From: JBKHYJ01 sp046565505
GTDB taxonomy: Bacteria; Acidobacteriota; Blastocatellia; UBA7656
Length of the DNA stretch: 64,000 nt
Direction: 5' to 3'
Assembly (NCBI GenBank): GCA_046565505.1
Contig: JBKHYJ010000061.1
Location: 124,001 to 188,000 of the forward strand
The notes below the pieces were generated by a model that saw nothing but the letters and a program-made list of their open reading frames with translations, was not told the origin of the DNA and ran no database searches. Position 1 is the stretch's first letter; every line of letters begins with the position of its first letter. Of this stretch, positions 1 through 7,254 are shown piece by piece. A program made the position numbers and the translations under genes.

Positions 1-721
1 CCCCTTCAAGCAGCCGCAGGGCCCGTATGTGCGCGTCCGCTATATCGACGACATGTATGTAGTCCCGCACGCACGTTCCGTCAGGAGTTGGGTAATCGTT
101 GCCGAATACCTCGACCTGTTCTCTTGACCCCATCGCGCAGCCGAGAACTATAGGTATGAGGTGCGTCTCAGGCGAATGGTGCTCTCCGAAATCACCCGTC
201 GCGCCCGCTGCATTAAAGTACCTCAGGGTCGTGTACCTTACGCCATGAGCCACGTCATGCCAATGCAGCAGCCTCTCGAAAGTCAGCTTTGATTCGCCAT
301 ACGGATTCGCGGGCCGCCTGCGCGAGTCTTCGGTTATCGGAGAATCTTCCGGCTCGCCATAGACGGCGCAGGTTGACGAAAAGACAATCCGCTTCACGCC
401 GCACGCGGCCATCGCGTCGAGCAGGGTGATTCCGGCCGCCACGTTGTTGCGAAAATACATGGACGGGTTTGTCATCGATTCAGACACGAGCGCATGCGCC
501 GCCAGGTGAATCACAGCCTCGATCTTATGCTCGCGCATACAGCCGGCCAGAGCCGCCCCATCATCGAGCCCCCCTACTATTAGCTCCGCGCCCGCAGCGA
601 CCGCGCCGCGATGGCCCGCCGAGAGGTCGTCATAGATTAACGCGTTGTGCCCGAATGCCAGTAACCGCTCGGCTACGACGCTGCCGATGTAACCTGCCCC
701 GCCCGTCACCAGGATATTCAT
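1..721 (-). CDS. galE: UDP-glucose 4-epimerase (3' end outside window)
   Basis: Extended short-chain dehydrogenase that would interconvert UDP-glucose and UDP-galactose using bound NAD, in the cytoplasm. About 240 residues are visible; the family is usually about 330, so the C-terminus lies beyond base 1. The reverse strand translates from the ATG at 721 as MNILVTGGAGYIGS (Rossmann GxxGxxG), followed by HLAAHALVSESM, the SSTCAVYGE strand and NPYGESK with the catalytic Tyr and Lys. LRYFNAAGA and the DGTCVRDYIHVVDIADAH stretch are typical of GalE. Related nucleotide-sugar epimerases share the fold, but the latter two motifs favour GalE. No neighbouring sugar gene is visible. Confidence 0.93.
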   Translation of the reverse strand, partial: MNILVTGGAGYIGSVVAERLLAFGHNALIYDDLSAGHRGAVAAGAELIVGGLDDGAALAGCMREHKIEAVIHLAAHALVSESMTNPSMYFRNNVAAGITLLDAMAACGVKRIVFSSTCAVYGEPEDSPITEDSRRRPANPYGESKLTFERLLHWHDVAHGVRYTTLRYFNAAGATGDFGEHHSPETHLIPIVLGCAMGSREQVEVFGNDYPTPDGTCVRDYIHVVDIADAHIRALRLLEG

Positions 722-917
722 ACGCACATTCTTCTCCCCGACTGAAATGCGGCGCGGCCGTGTTGATCGAAGACGTTCTCCGGCCGCTTACGGCGCTGCG
801 GCAAGTATTCGACACGCCCCGCCATGCGGTGAGCGAGAAATATTTTATCCCGCCTGAATTGTTTTCGGAATCTTTTTCGTCCAAACAAGTATCGACAATA
901 TATCAGGAGGTAAGACT

Positions 918-1694
918 ATGCGTCGTCCCATGCGAAGGGGAGTGGCAGGACTATGTATATACACTCTATTGATCGTCGCTTCGACCGCACCCGCACAGGC
1001 GGGCAAGCCCGATGATCGAAAGCAGCTCGATACATCTCCGCGCGCCGGCCGGACTCGGTTTACAAAAGCCTTCATAGTAGATGACCGCTTGTCGGCGCTC
1101 AGGCAGGATGCCGACATAAAATCCCAGGTGCTTCGTCGCCTCCGCGTCGGGCGCCGCGTGTTTATAATCGAGTCTAAGAGCGCGGGGAGCGACGGGCATA
1201 GGTTTTACCGCGTGGCAGTGACGCGGCGCACCCGCGGGTGGCTCCACGAATCCGCGCTCACTATACCGGGACACACGGGTGAGGACGGCCGCCTTATTAA
1301 GCTCATAACAGACGCGCGTGACGGGCTGGACCGCATAACGCTCTGCCGGTTATTTCTTGAACAGTTCGGCCGCTCCGCGCTCGCGCCGCGCGCACTGCTC
1401 GCGCTGGCCGAAGAGGCGAGCCATGCTTCAGTGAGCCTGAGTCAAAACGCGCGCAAACGCCTGAAGGATATTGATGGGCGCAGCGATGACCTCAGGTATT
1501 ATTACCTCAGTGATGCGGGGCTGGATCGTTACAGCAGGCTGGGGATAGCTTTCGATTTCAAGCCATCAACCGCCGAGTACGTTTACGACGGCAAGGCATA
1601 CCGCGAGATCGTGAAGCGATTCCCGCACAGCCCGGAAGCCGAGCAGGCGCGCAAGCAACTCGCCTCCGCCGGTCAACGCCTGGCGCGGGAATAA
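918..1694 (+). CDS. secreted protein with bacterial SH3-like domain
   Basis: 258 residues. An N-terminal signal peptide (basic MRRPMRRG, a hydrophobic stretch, then a possible cleavage after APAQA) implies export. Residues about 50-115 look like a bacterial SH3 (SH3b) domain: a segment on variable values and hits (LSALRQDADIKSQVLRRL), then FYRVAVTRRTRGWLHESAL, where the Gly-Trp near the end is typical. The C-terminal part is helical with no motif I recognise; it ends in a TPR-like segment about 'RFPHSPEAEQARKQLA'. A strong AGGAGG at 905-910 lies just upstream of the ATG. SH3b domains often bind cell-wall material, but the target here is unknown. Confidence 0.75.
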   Translation: MRRPMRRGVAGLCIYTLLIVASTAPAQAGKPDDRKQLDTSPRAGRTRFTKAFIVDDRLSALRQDADIKSQVLRRLRVGRRVFIIESKSAGSDGHRFYRVAVTRRTRGWLHESALTIPGHTGEDGRLIKLITDARDGLDRITLCRLFLEQFGRSALAPRALLALAEEASHASVSLSQNARKRLKDIDGRSDDLRYYYLSDAGLDRYSRLGIAFDFKPSTAEYVYDGKAYREIVKRFPHSPEAEQARKQLASAGQRLARE

Positions 1695-1897
1695 GCGGGC
1701 TCACGGAGACCTCGCCGGTTATGACATGCTGGCGCGTGGCTGCACCGCCGGTTGGCCTGCCTGCTCCAGCGAGCCCGTCACACAGGCACGGCCCCTGTCG
1801 GCCGCGACTCATTCATCCAGAGCTTGAGGAGTCGCCCTGATTTCTCGCGCGCTCGCGCGGAGCCGAAGGTTTATTTCGGCAAGTTGCCTCAGGCTTC

Positions 1898-1927
1898 TTG
1901 CAAATCCCGAGTGTTTCGGTTTAGATA
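1898..1927 (+). promoter_or_regulatory. possible promoter of lysW
   Basis: TTGCAA (1898-1903) and TAGATA (1922-1927) are separated by 18 bases, 66 bases upstream of the lysW start. Both boxes are imperfect. The 299-base gap 1695-1993 otherwise holds nothing I can name, apart from a stretch (about 1912-1937) that resembles the degenerate 7-base repeats found elsewhere in the window. Confidence 0.3.
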
Positions 1928-1993
1928 TTTCTCGATTTAATTCCCACTGCGCGGTGGTGGACATGACGCGTGATAATCACGGAGGATATTAAC

Positions 1994-2167
1994 ATGCCAA
2001 GAGGAACCTGCCCCGAGTGCGAGGCTGAAGTCCAGGTTGATGAAGACACGGATAAGGGTGATGTTGTCGAGTGCGGCGATTGCGGCACGTCGTTGGAAGT
2101 TGTTGGCCTCGACCCCATAGAGTTGGATATAGCTGTGGAAGAGGAAGAGGAAGACTGGACCGAGTAG
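1994..2167 (+). CDS. lysW: LysW-type amino-group carrier protein
   Basis: 57-residue acidic protein. In the Thermus-type pathway LysW is attached through its C-terminal glutamate to alpha-aminoadipate (or glutamate) and carries the substrate through lysine (or arginine) synthesis. The N-terminal half is a zinc ribbon with CPEC and CGDC pairs, followed by the characteristic LEVVGLDP. The C-terminus is EEEEEDWTE; the family normally ends EDWGE, so the terminal Glu is kept but the preceding Gly is Thr. The ATG at 1994 has GGAGG at 1981-1985. A hairpin terminator follows at 2225. No lysX, lysZ or lysY gene is adjacent, so partners must be elsewhere. Confidence 0.85.
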   Translation: MPRGTCPECEAEVQVDEDTDKGDVVECGDCGTSLEVVGLDPIELDIAVEEEEEDWTE

Positions 2168-2224
2168 CCGCGAACGTTCCGAGCGCCCGATAGCATCCGT
2201 CAACGTGAATACCTCGAATGCAGA

Positions 2225-2249
2225 AGCCACCTGCCAGGTGGCTTTTGTT
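2225..2249 (+). terminator. intrinsic terminator after lysW
   Basis: AGCCACCTG and CAGGTGGCT form a near-perfect stem (effective loop about 3 bases) followed by TTTTGTT. It lies 58 bases behind the lysW stop and ends a monocistronic unit. Confidence 0.8.
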
Positions 2250-2429
2250 ATCTGAGGCGGCGACGGTCGCGTGAGCCCGGGCCGCGCCCGCCGACAGTTT
2301 TTTGAAATTTATTATACTGACGCGAGCGAATTTGAGATAACCGGCAAGCCGTTGCGTGATAGAATCATCCCTCGCTCATTCATAGAATCACCGCTCAATT
2401 CATGTCGGCTTAACCCGAGGTGTGAAGTA

Positions 2430-2834
2430 ATGACCACTATCATCGATAATAATAAGGCGAAGAAGAATGGCCGCTCCTTGCGCGTGCTGTTCAACTGCCT
2501 GAAGTGCCCTGCGTATTGTTGCAGCTATGACCGGGTGGAGGTTACAAAGCGCGACCTGCTTCGCATAGCCAGGCACTTCGGCATCTCCTACAGGGAGGCG
2601 GAAAACCGTTACACCAAGATAGCTTTTGGCGACCGCGTCCTCCGACATCAAAAGGATCACATCTTCAAGAAAGTCTGCCAGTTTCTAGACCTCGAAAAGC
2701 GCCGCTGTACCATCTACGAAGCGCGGCCCGGCGTCTGCCGCGAATACCCCGACAGCCTGCGCTGTGGCTACTACGACTTTCTCGCTTCCGAGCGCCGACG
2801 CCAGTGCGACGACGAGTTCATCCCGTCGGCGTAA
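2430..2834 (+). CDS. YkgJ-family cysteine cluster protein
   Basis: 134 residues from the ATG at 2430, which has GAGG upstream; a longer frame from 2271 lacks support because the Cys domain begins after 2430. The pattern FNCLKCPAYCC, then a central CQFLDLEKRRCTIYEARPG and VCREYP, is that of the YkgJ family, proposed to bind zinc or iron. The biochemical role of the family is not settled. A TATACT at 2313-2318 could be a -10 box for this gene. It ends 47 bases before rsmB and is probably cotranscribed with it. Confidence 0.82.
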   Translation: MTTIIDNNKAKKNGRSLRVLFNCLKCPAYCCSYDRVEVTKRDLLRIARHFGISYREAENRYTKIAFGDRVLRHQKDHIFKKVCQFLDLEKRRCTIYEARPGVCREYPDSLRCGYYDFLASERRRQCDDEFIPSA

Positions 2835-2881
2835 GCCCCATCCGCCGCCGACCACAGCGGTTAAATAATTCGCCGAGGCCA

Positions 2882-4237
2882 ATGAACCCAAAACAGGGAA
2901 AGCCATCAGTAAGCCCTGCCCGGCGCGCAGCGTTCGATATACTGCGCCGCGTCGAGGCCGAAGGCGCCTACGCCTCCGCGCTCGTATCGGCGCTCCCACA
3001 ATCCGGCCTCTCGCGCGAAGACCGCGCCCTCGCGCAAGAGATATCCCTGGGAGTCCTCCGCTGGCAACGCTCGCTTGATTACTTCATAGAGCGCTACTCG
3101 CGCCGCCCTGTCAACCGCCTCGACCTTTCAGTTCTGATCTCGCTCCGCATGGGGCTTTACCAGCTACGCCACCTGAGTCGCGTGCCGCAGTCGGCGGCCG
3201 TTAACGAGTCGGTCAACCTCGTCAAGATCGCGCGGGCCGCGAGTGCCGCGGGAATGGTCAACGCCGTCCTGCGTAATGCGGCGCGGCGGCTGGAAGAAAC
3301 GGCGGGCGAGGCGGTGGCCGACGCGGCCGAGAGGACGGCCATAGAAGTCTCGCACCCATCGTTGATGCTCGGGCGGTGGGCTGCGTGGCTTGATGAAGAC
3401 GAGTTGCGCGCACTCGCGCTCGCTAACAATGAGCCCCCGCCGGTGGCCCTCCGCGTGAACACGCTGCGCGCGGGTGAGGCCGAGGCGCTCGCTCGGCTGC
3501 GATCGGAAGGGTTAAACGCGCGCCCATCAGAATACGTTCCGGGGGCATTCGTGGTGGAGGGCGGGCCGGCGTCGGCAATTACGCAGGCCGCCGAGCGCGG
3601 CCTTATCTACCTTCAGGATGAGGCGTCGCAACTCGTGTCGCTCCTTCTTGAGCCGAAAGGCGGCGAGCGTATACTCGACCTGTGCGCGGCGCCCGGCTCG
3701 AAATCATCGCACATAGCCGCTCTCGCCGAAAACAACGCATGGGTCGTCGCATGCGACGTTCACCTTCACCGACTGGCGACGCTCGGCGCGACTTGCCACA
3801 GGCTCGGCGCAGGCTCGGTTGACGCGGTTGCGCTCGACGCCGCGCGCGAGATGCCCTTCGTCGAGGGCGCGGAAAAATTTGATCGCGTGCTGATAGATGC
3901 GCCGTGCTCGGGCACGGGGACGCTCAGGCGGAACCCGGAAATCAAATGGCGATTCAAGCCCGATGATGTTCCGCGGCTGGCTGATCTTCAATTCAGCTTG
4001 CTCGGGCGCGGCGCGGGGCTGCTCGCGAGCGGCGGGCGGTTGGTCTACTCGACTTGCTCGATAGAGCGGGAAGAGAATGAAGGCGTCATCCGCCGATTCA
4101 TCGAAAGCGGCGCGCCGTTCCGCCGGCTTCATCCGAAGGCGCACGCGGCGCTCGTCACCGCCGATGGGTTCGTGAGAACTTTTCCGCACAAGCATAGGAT
4201 GGATGGCTTCTTCGCGGCGGTGCTCGAAAAAATTTGA
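2882..4237 (+). CDS. rsmB: 16S rRNA (cytosine-5)-methyltransferase RsmB
   Basis: 451 residues. Transfers a methyl group from S-adenosylmethionine to a cytosine of 16S rRNA (C967 in E. coli). Residues 1-150 form a NusB-like RNA-binding domain (RRAAFDILRRVEAEGAYA). The methyltransferase domain shows DLCAAPGSKSSHIAAL for SAM binding, DAPCSGTGTLRRNPEIKWR with one catalytic Cys, and VYSTCSIEREENE with the second. The ATG at 2882 is preferred over the longer frame from 2804 because the NusB homology begins just after it and the longer version would overlap the upstream gene. Length fits the family. Confidence 0.93.
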   Translation: MNPKQGKPSVSPARRAAFDILRRVEAEGAYASALVSALPQSGLSREDRALAQEISLGVLRWQRSLDYFIERYSRRPVNRLDLSVLISLRMGLYQLRHLSRVPQSAAVNESVNLVKIARAASAAGMVNAVLRNAARRLEETAGEAVADAAERTAIEVSHPSLMLGRWAAWLDEDELRALALANNEPPPVALRVNTLRAGEAEALARLRSEGLNARPSEYVPGAFVVEGGPASAITQAAERGLIYLQDEASQLVSLLLEPKGGERILDLCAAPGSKSSHIAALAENNAWVVACDVHLHRLATLGATCHRLGAGSVDAVALDAAREMPFVEGAEKFDRVLIDAPCSGTGTLRRNPEIKWRFKPDDVPRLADLQFSLLGRGAGLLASGGRLVYSTCSIEREENEGVIRRFIESGAPFRRLHPKAHAALVTADGFVRTFPHKHRMDGFFAAVLEKI

Positions 4238-4258
4238 CCGGGCTGAAAACAATTAACG

Positions 4259-4298
4259 GCGGCCCGCGCCACCCTTGTCAGTAGGCGGCGCGGGCCGC
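4259..4298 (+). terminator. GC-rich hairpin behind rsmB, no U-tract
   Basis: GCGGCCCGCGCC pairs perfectly over 12 bases with GGCGCGGGCCGC across a 16-base loop. No run of T follows (GGCGAGAAAATC), so this is terminator-like by position but not a standard intrinsic terminator. Confidence 0.5.
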
Positions 4299-4390
4299 GG
4301 CGAGAAAATCTAACGAGACCTGGCAGGCGCGGCCGAAAGGTCGTGCCCGGCAGGCGCTCTGGCGTTTATCGAAATAGAACTTGTCGGCGT

Positions 4391-5353
4391 ATGGAACAAA
4401 TAACGGTAGAACGGATCAAGGAAGCCGGCCAGCGCATCGCGGGCGTGGCGCGTCGCACGCCCATAGAGCGTTCGCGATGGCTCGCCAGCGAGTTGGGGCG
4501 CGAGGTCTGGCTCAAACTCGAATGCTTTCAAACTACGGGGTCGTTCAAGATTCGCGGGGCGATGGCCAGGCTTTCCAGGCTGTCGGCGGAAGAAAAAGCG
4601 CGCGGCATTTTGACAATCTCCGCGGGCAATCACGGGCTGGCCGTTGCCCACTGCGCCGAGGCGCTTTCGCTGGACGCGACAATAGTGGTGGCAGAGTCGG
4701 CTTCGCGCGCGAAGGTCGCCAGCATCCGGCGCTACCCCGTGACCTTAATCGAGCGCGGCGCGAGCTATGACGAAGCCGAAGCGGCGGCCCGCCGGATGGA
4801 GCGCGAGACGCGCGCCACGTTCGTTTCCCCTTACAACGACGAAGACGTGATCGCGGGCCAGGGGACCATCGCGCTAGAGATAATGGAAGACGCGCCGCAC
4901 GTCGACGCCATCCTCGCGCCCGTCGGCGGGGGCGGGTTGATCGCCGGCATCGCCATCGCCGCCAAGGCTATCAACCCCCGCATCAAAATCTATGGCGCGG
5001 AGCCGGCAGTCTCACCCAGCATGCGTGAGTCGCTCCGCGCGGGCCGCATCGTCGAGATCAAGGAGGAAGAAGAGACGCTGGCCGACGGGCTCGCGGGCAA
5101 CATAGAATCCGGCTCGATGACTTTTCCGATCGTACAGGAACTGGTTGACGACACCATTCTCGTGAGCGAAAAATCCATCGCGGACGCCATCGCTCGCTTC
5201 GCGCGAGAAGACCACGTGATGATCGAAGGGTCGGCCGCGGTCAGCATCGCCGCGCTCGCCGACCCGAGGCTCGAAGGGCGTCGCGTCGCGGCGGTGGTGA
5301 CGGGCCGCAACATAACCTTCGAGCTTTTCGCCCGCGTGATATCCGGCCGCTAG
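4391..5353 (+). CDS. PLP-dependent threonine/serine dehydratase-like enzyme
   Basis: 320 residues, fold-type II pyridoxal-phosphate enzyme of the threonine dehydratase / serine racemase group. The cofactor lysine is in TGSFKIRGA (about residue 50), SAGNHGLAVA matches the substrate/cofactor Asn loop, and PVGGGGLIAGIA is the tetraglycine loop holding the phosphate. There is no C-terminal ACT regulatory domain, so it resembles catabolic dehydratases and racemases. Candidate substrates are threonine, serine or 3-hydroxyaspartate; the sequence alone does not decide. A paralogue of similar length lies at 15789-16748. The ATG at 4391 begins the conserved region; a longer frame from 4343 is less likely. 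Confidence 0.85.
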   Translation: MEQITVERIKEAGQRIAGVARRTPIERSRWLASELGREVWLKLECFQTTGSFKIRGAMARLSRLSAEEKARGILTISAGNHGLAVAHCAEALSLDATIVVAESASRAKVASIRRYPVTLIERGASYDEAEAAARRMERETRATFVSPYNDEDVIAGQGTIALEIMEDAPHVDAILAPVGGGGLIAGIAIAAKAINPRIKIYGAEPAVSPSMRESLRAGRIVEIKEEEETLADGLAGNIESGSMTFPIVQELVDDTILVSEKSIADAIARFAREDHVMIEGSAAVSIAALADPRLEGRRVAAVVTGRNITFELFARVISGR

Positions 5354-5387
5354 CGCCGCCACCGGGGCCCGGTCCCGCCGGCCGCCG

Positions 5388-5654
5388 TCATGGCATCGAA
5401 TCAAAAAACTCTTCGTCCACGTAGCACCAGCCCCAGTCCTCGCCCGGCTCGAATGACTTCACGATCGGGTGTTCGGTCTTATGAAAGTGCTTCGTCGCGT
5501 GCTTGTTCTTTGAAGAGTCACAACAGCCGACATGCCCGCAACTCTTGCACAGGCGCAGGTGCACCCACGAGTCACCTATGGCGAGGCAGTCCTCGCACCC
5601 GCTGGCGCTCGGCGTGACAGGTCGAATCTCGTCAAAGTGCTTACAGGTAGTCAT
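5388..5654 (-). CDS. UBP-type zinc finger protein
   Basis: 88 residues, almost entirely one zinc-finger domain of the UBP (ubiquitin-hydrolase-like) type: C-E-D-C, then LRLCKSCGHVGCCDSS, then HATKHFHKTEHPIVKSF with the conserved histidines. In eukaryotes the domain binds the ubiquitin C-terminus; free-standing bacterial versions are common but their partner is unknown. GGGGGAG precedes the ATG. It lies downstream of the pirin gene on the same strand, 52 bases apart, so the two may be cotranscribed. It converges on the PLP enzyme gene. Confidence 0.85.
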   Translation of the reverse strand: MTTCKHFDEIRPVTPSASGCEDCLAIGDSWVHLRLCKSCGHVGCCDSSKNKHATKHFHKTEHPIVKSFEPGEDWGWCYVDEEFFDSMP

Positions 5655-5706
5655 GGAATTCTCCCCCGTGGCCGGCAGCGAGCCTCTTCGCCGCGGCCCG
5701 CGCGCC

Positions 5707-6414
5707 TCACCGGCCGCGCATCGGCACGTCTATCAGTATCAGGCTTGTGTCGTCGTAGGCTTCCAGCCGCAGCGCGCTTTCGCCATCGATGCGCGCCTGG
5801 TCTTTTGTCGTGAGCCTCGCCGAGTTGATCCCCAGGTCGCCCGACGTGACGTAGACGAAGGTCCCGCGCCCTTCGCCCATTTCAAAATCGATTGAGTTGC
5901 CCGCGTCTAGGTCCGTCAGGTAGATGGTCGAATCCGTGTGAATGGAGACGGCACCGGGCAGCGCGCGGCCCGAAGCCACGGGCTGCAACTGATTCTTGCG
6001 AGACGCCGGGTCAAAACTCTTCTGGTCGTAGCCCGGGGTCAGCCCCCTTGTGGCCGGGTGAATCCATATTTGATACAGGTGCACGGGCGCGGCCCCGAGG
6101 TTGTGCTCAGAATGGGCGATGCCCGTGCCGGCCGTCATTCGCTGCACCTCGCCCGCTTTGATGACGGTCTTGTTCCCGATGCTGTCCTGGTGCGTGATCT
6201 CGCCGCTCAGCACGGTCGTCACGATCTCCATCTCCCTATGATGATGAGTCGGGAAGCCCCCGCCCTGTTTTACCACGTCGTCGTTGAAGACCCGCAGGGA
6301 GCCGAACTGTACATTGTTCGGGTCATGGTAAAAGTCGAAAGAGAAGAGCCAGTAGGTCTTCAACCAGCCGAAATCTGAGAAGTGTCTTTCGTCCGCCCGG
6401 ATCGTCCTGATCAT
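5707..6414 (-). CDS. pirin family protein
   Basis: 235 residues with the two-cupin pirin layout. The N-terminal cupin has FPTHHHREMEIVTTVLSGE and a later GTGIAHSEHN segment, which together supply the usual metal ligands (three His and one Glu). The second cupin is more degenerate. Length and motifs match the shorter YhhW-type pirins, some of which have quercetin 2,3-dioxygenase activity in vitro; the physiological substrate is unknown. AGGAGC lies before the ATG. A palindromic GGTAA-N16-TTACC site occurs 166 bases upstream. Confidence 0.88.
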   Translation of the reverse strand: MIRTIRADERHFSDFGWLKTYWLFSFDFYHDPNNVQFGSLRVFNDDVVKQGGGFPTHHHREMEIVTTVLSGEITHQDSIGNKTVIKAGEVQRMTAGTGIAHSEHNLGAAPVHLYQIWIHPATRGLTPGYDQKSFDPASRKNQLQPVASGRALPGAVSIHTDSTIYLTDLDAGNSIDFEMGEGRGTFVYVTSGDLGINSARLTTKDQARIDGESALRLEAYDDTSLILIDVPMRGR

Positions 6415-6579
6415 GTGTTGCTCCTGATTACGCGCCCAAATCTATCATTGAACCCGCATGAAAACATGTTAAACCTACGCCGCGTAGAAATCCCTGCTGC
6501 GAGCTGACCGTTACAAAGTATTCTCTTTGATTCCACGCCCCATAAACATTCTAGCAGGCGCGTAAAGAATGCACCTTAA

Positions 6580-6605
6580 GGTAAGGTACTAACCATAAAG
6601 TTACC
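6580..6605. promoter_or_regulatory. possible operator upstream of pirin gene
   Basis: GGTAA (6580-6584) and TTACC (6601-6605) form an inverted pair 16 bases apart, and the inner GGTACTAACC is also nearly palindromic. It sits in the 283-base gap between the pirin gene and the DUF5678 gene. Pirins are often controlled by HxlR- or MarR-type repressors that bind sites of this size, but no such regulator is in the window. Confidence 0.3.
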
Positions 6606-6697
6606 ATGAGGCGCGGCTGCGACGGTGTGCGGGGCCGCGGGAAGGCGGGCCGGGGCGGGCGGCTGCCGTCTGACAAACGTGCTGAGCTGAATAGCGG

Positions 6698-6943
6698 TCA
6701 GGCCGCCGTAGTTATCCTCTGGCGCCTCCCCGTGTGGAAGACGTAGATGGGGTCGTCGGCCTCCCCAAGCTTAATCGCGGTCCAGACGAATTGCTCGTCC
6801 GAGTTATGCATGACGACTTCGCCCTTTGAAGCGAAACCGTCCGCGTCGGTCTCCGTCACGGCGACCGCCACCCACTGGTCGGGGTAGGAACGCTTGATCT
6901 CCATTATTGAAAAGATTGCAGACCCATTACCAAACATGCTCAA
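6698..6943 (-). CDS. DUF5678-like small protein
   Basis: 81 residues. The core MEIKRSYPDQWVAVAVTETD (from about residue 14) followed by GFASKGEVVMHNS and PIYVFHTG resembles the DUF5678 family of short proteins without known function. The TTG at 6943 lies 5 bases after GGGAGG; an ATG two codons on (6937) is an alternative with wider spacing. No transmembrane segment or cysteine is present. It stands alone between pirin and gyrB. Confidence 0.6.
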   Translation of the reverse strand: MSMFGNGSAIFSIMEIKRSYPDQWVAVAVTETDADGFASKGEVVMHNSDEQFVWTAIKLGEADDPIYVFHTGRRQRITTAA

Positions 6944-7046
6944 GGTGACCTCCCACTATTCGCCGGGCAATATGCCCGCGGCCGGGATTAATTTATGGCG
7001 GCGCGGGCGCTCGCGCGGGGACATCTGCCCGACCTCTAGGGTTTCA

Positions 7047-7067
7047 AATCCGACTTCTAAATCAAGG
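7047..7067. repeat. degenerate heptad repeat tract
   Basis: AATCCGA-CTTCTAA-ATCAAGG reads as three 7-base units and closely resembles the tract at 35178-35200 (AATCCGA-AACCTAA-AATCAAG). It is within the 311-base gap 6944-7254, which otherwise shows only the gyrB hairpin. Confidence 0.45.
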
Positions 7068-7214
7068 GGCCTACCTGGCGACTTCTTCCGGCGGTAAGGG
7101 GCTACCACCTGCCCGCTATTCTACACTCGGCGTCAAGATTCATAGCTTGCGAATTTGTTGCTTTATTAACGGAAAGCTTTGCGGCCCGGGGGCGCGGAGG
7201 GTTAGGTAAATGAT

Positions 7215-7247
7215 ACGCGGGGCCGACGGAAGGGCGCGGCCCCGCGT
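7215..7247 (-). terminator. hairpin behind gyrB
   Basis: ACGCGGGGCCG and CGGCCCCGCGT form an 11-bp perfect stem with an 11-base loop, 8 bases behind the gyrB stop on the minus strand. The following minus-strand bases (ATCATTTACC) are only weakly T-rich. Confidence 0.6.
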
Positions 7248-7254
7248 CTTGTCA

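Noticed and set aside
7021..7070. tRNA T-arm-like GGGTTTCAAATCC
   Set aside because: No acceptor or anticodon arm can be built around it; it matches the heptad repeats.
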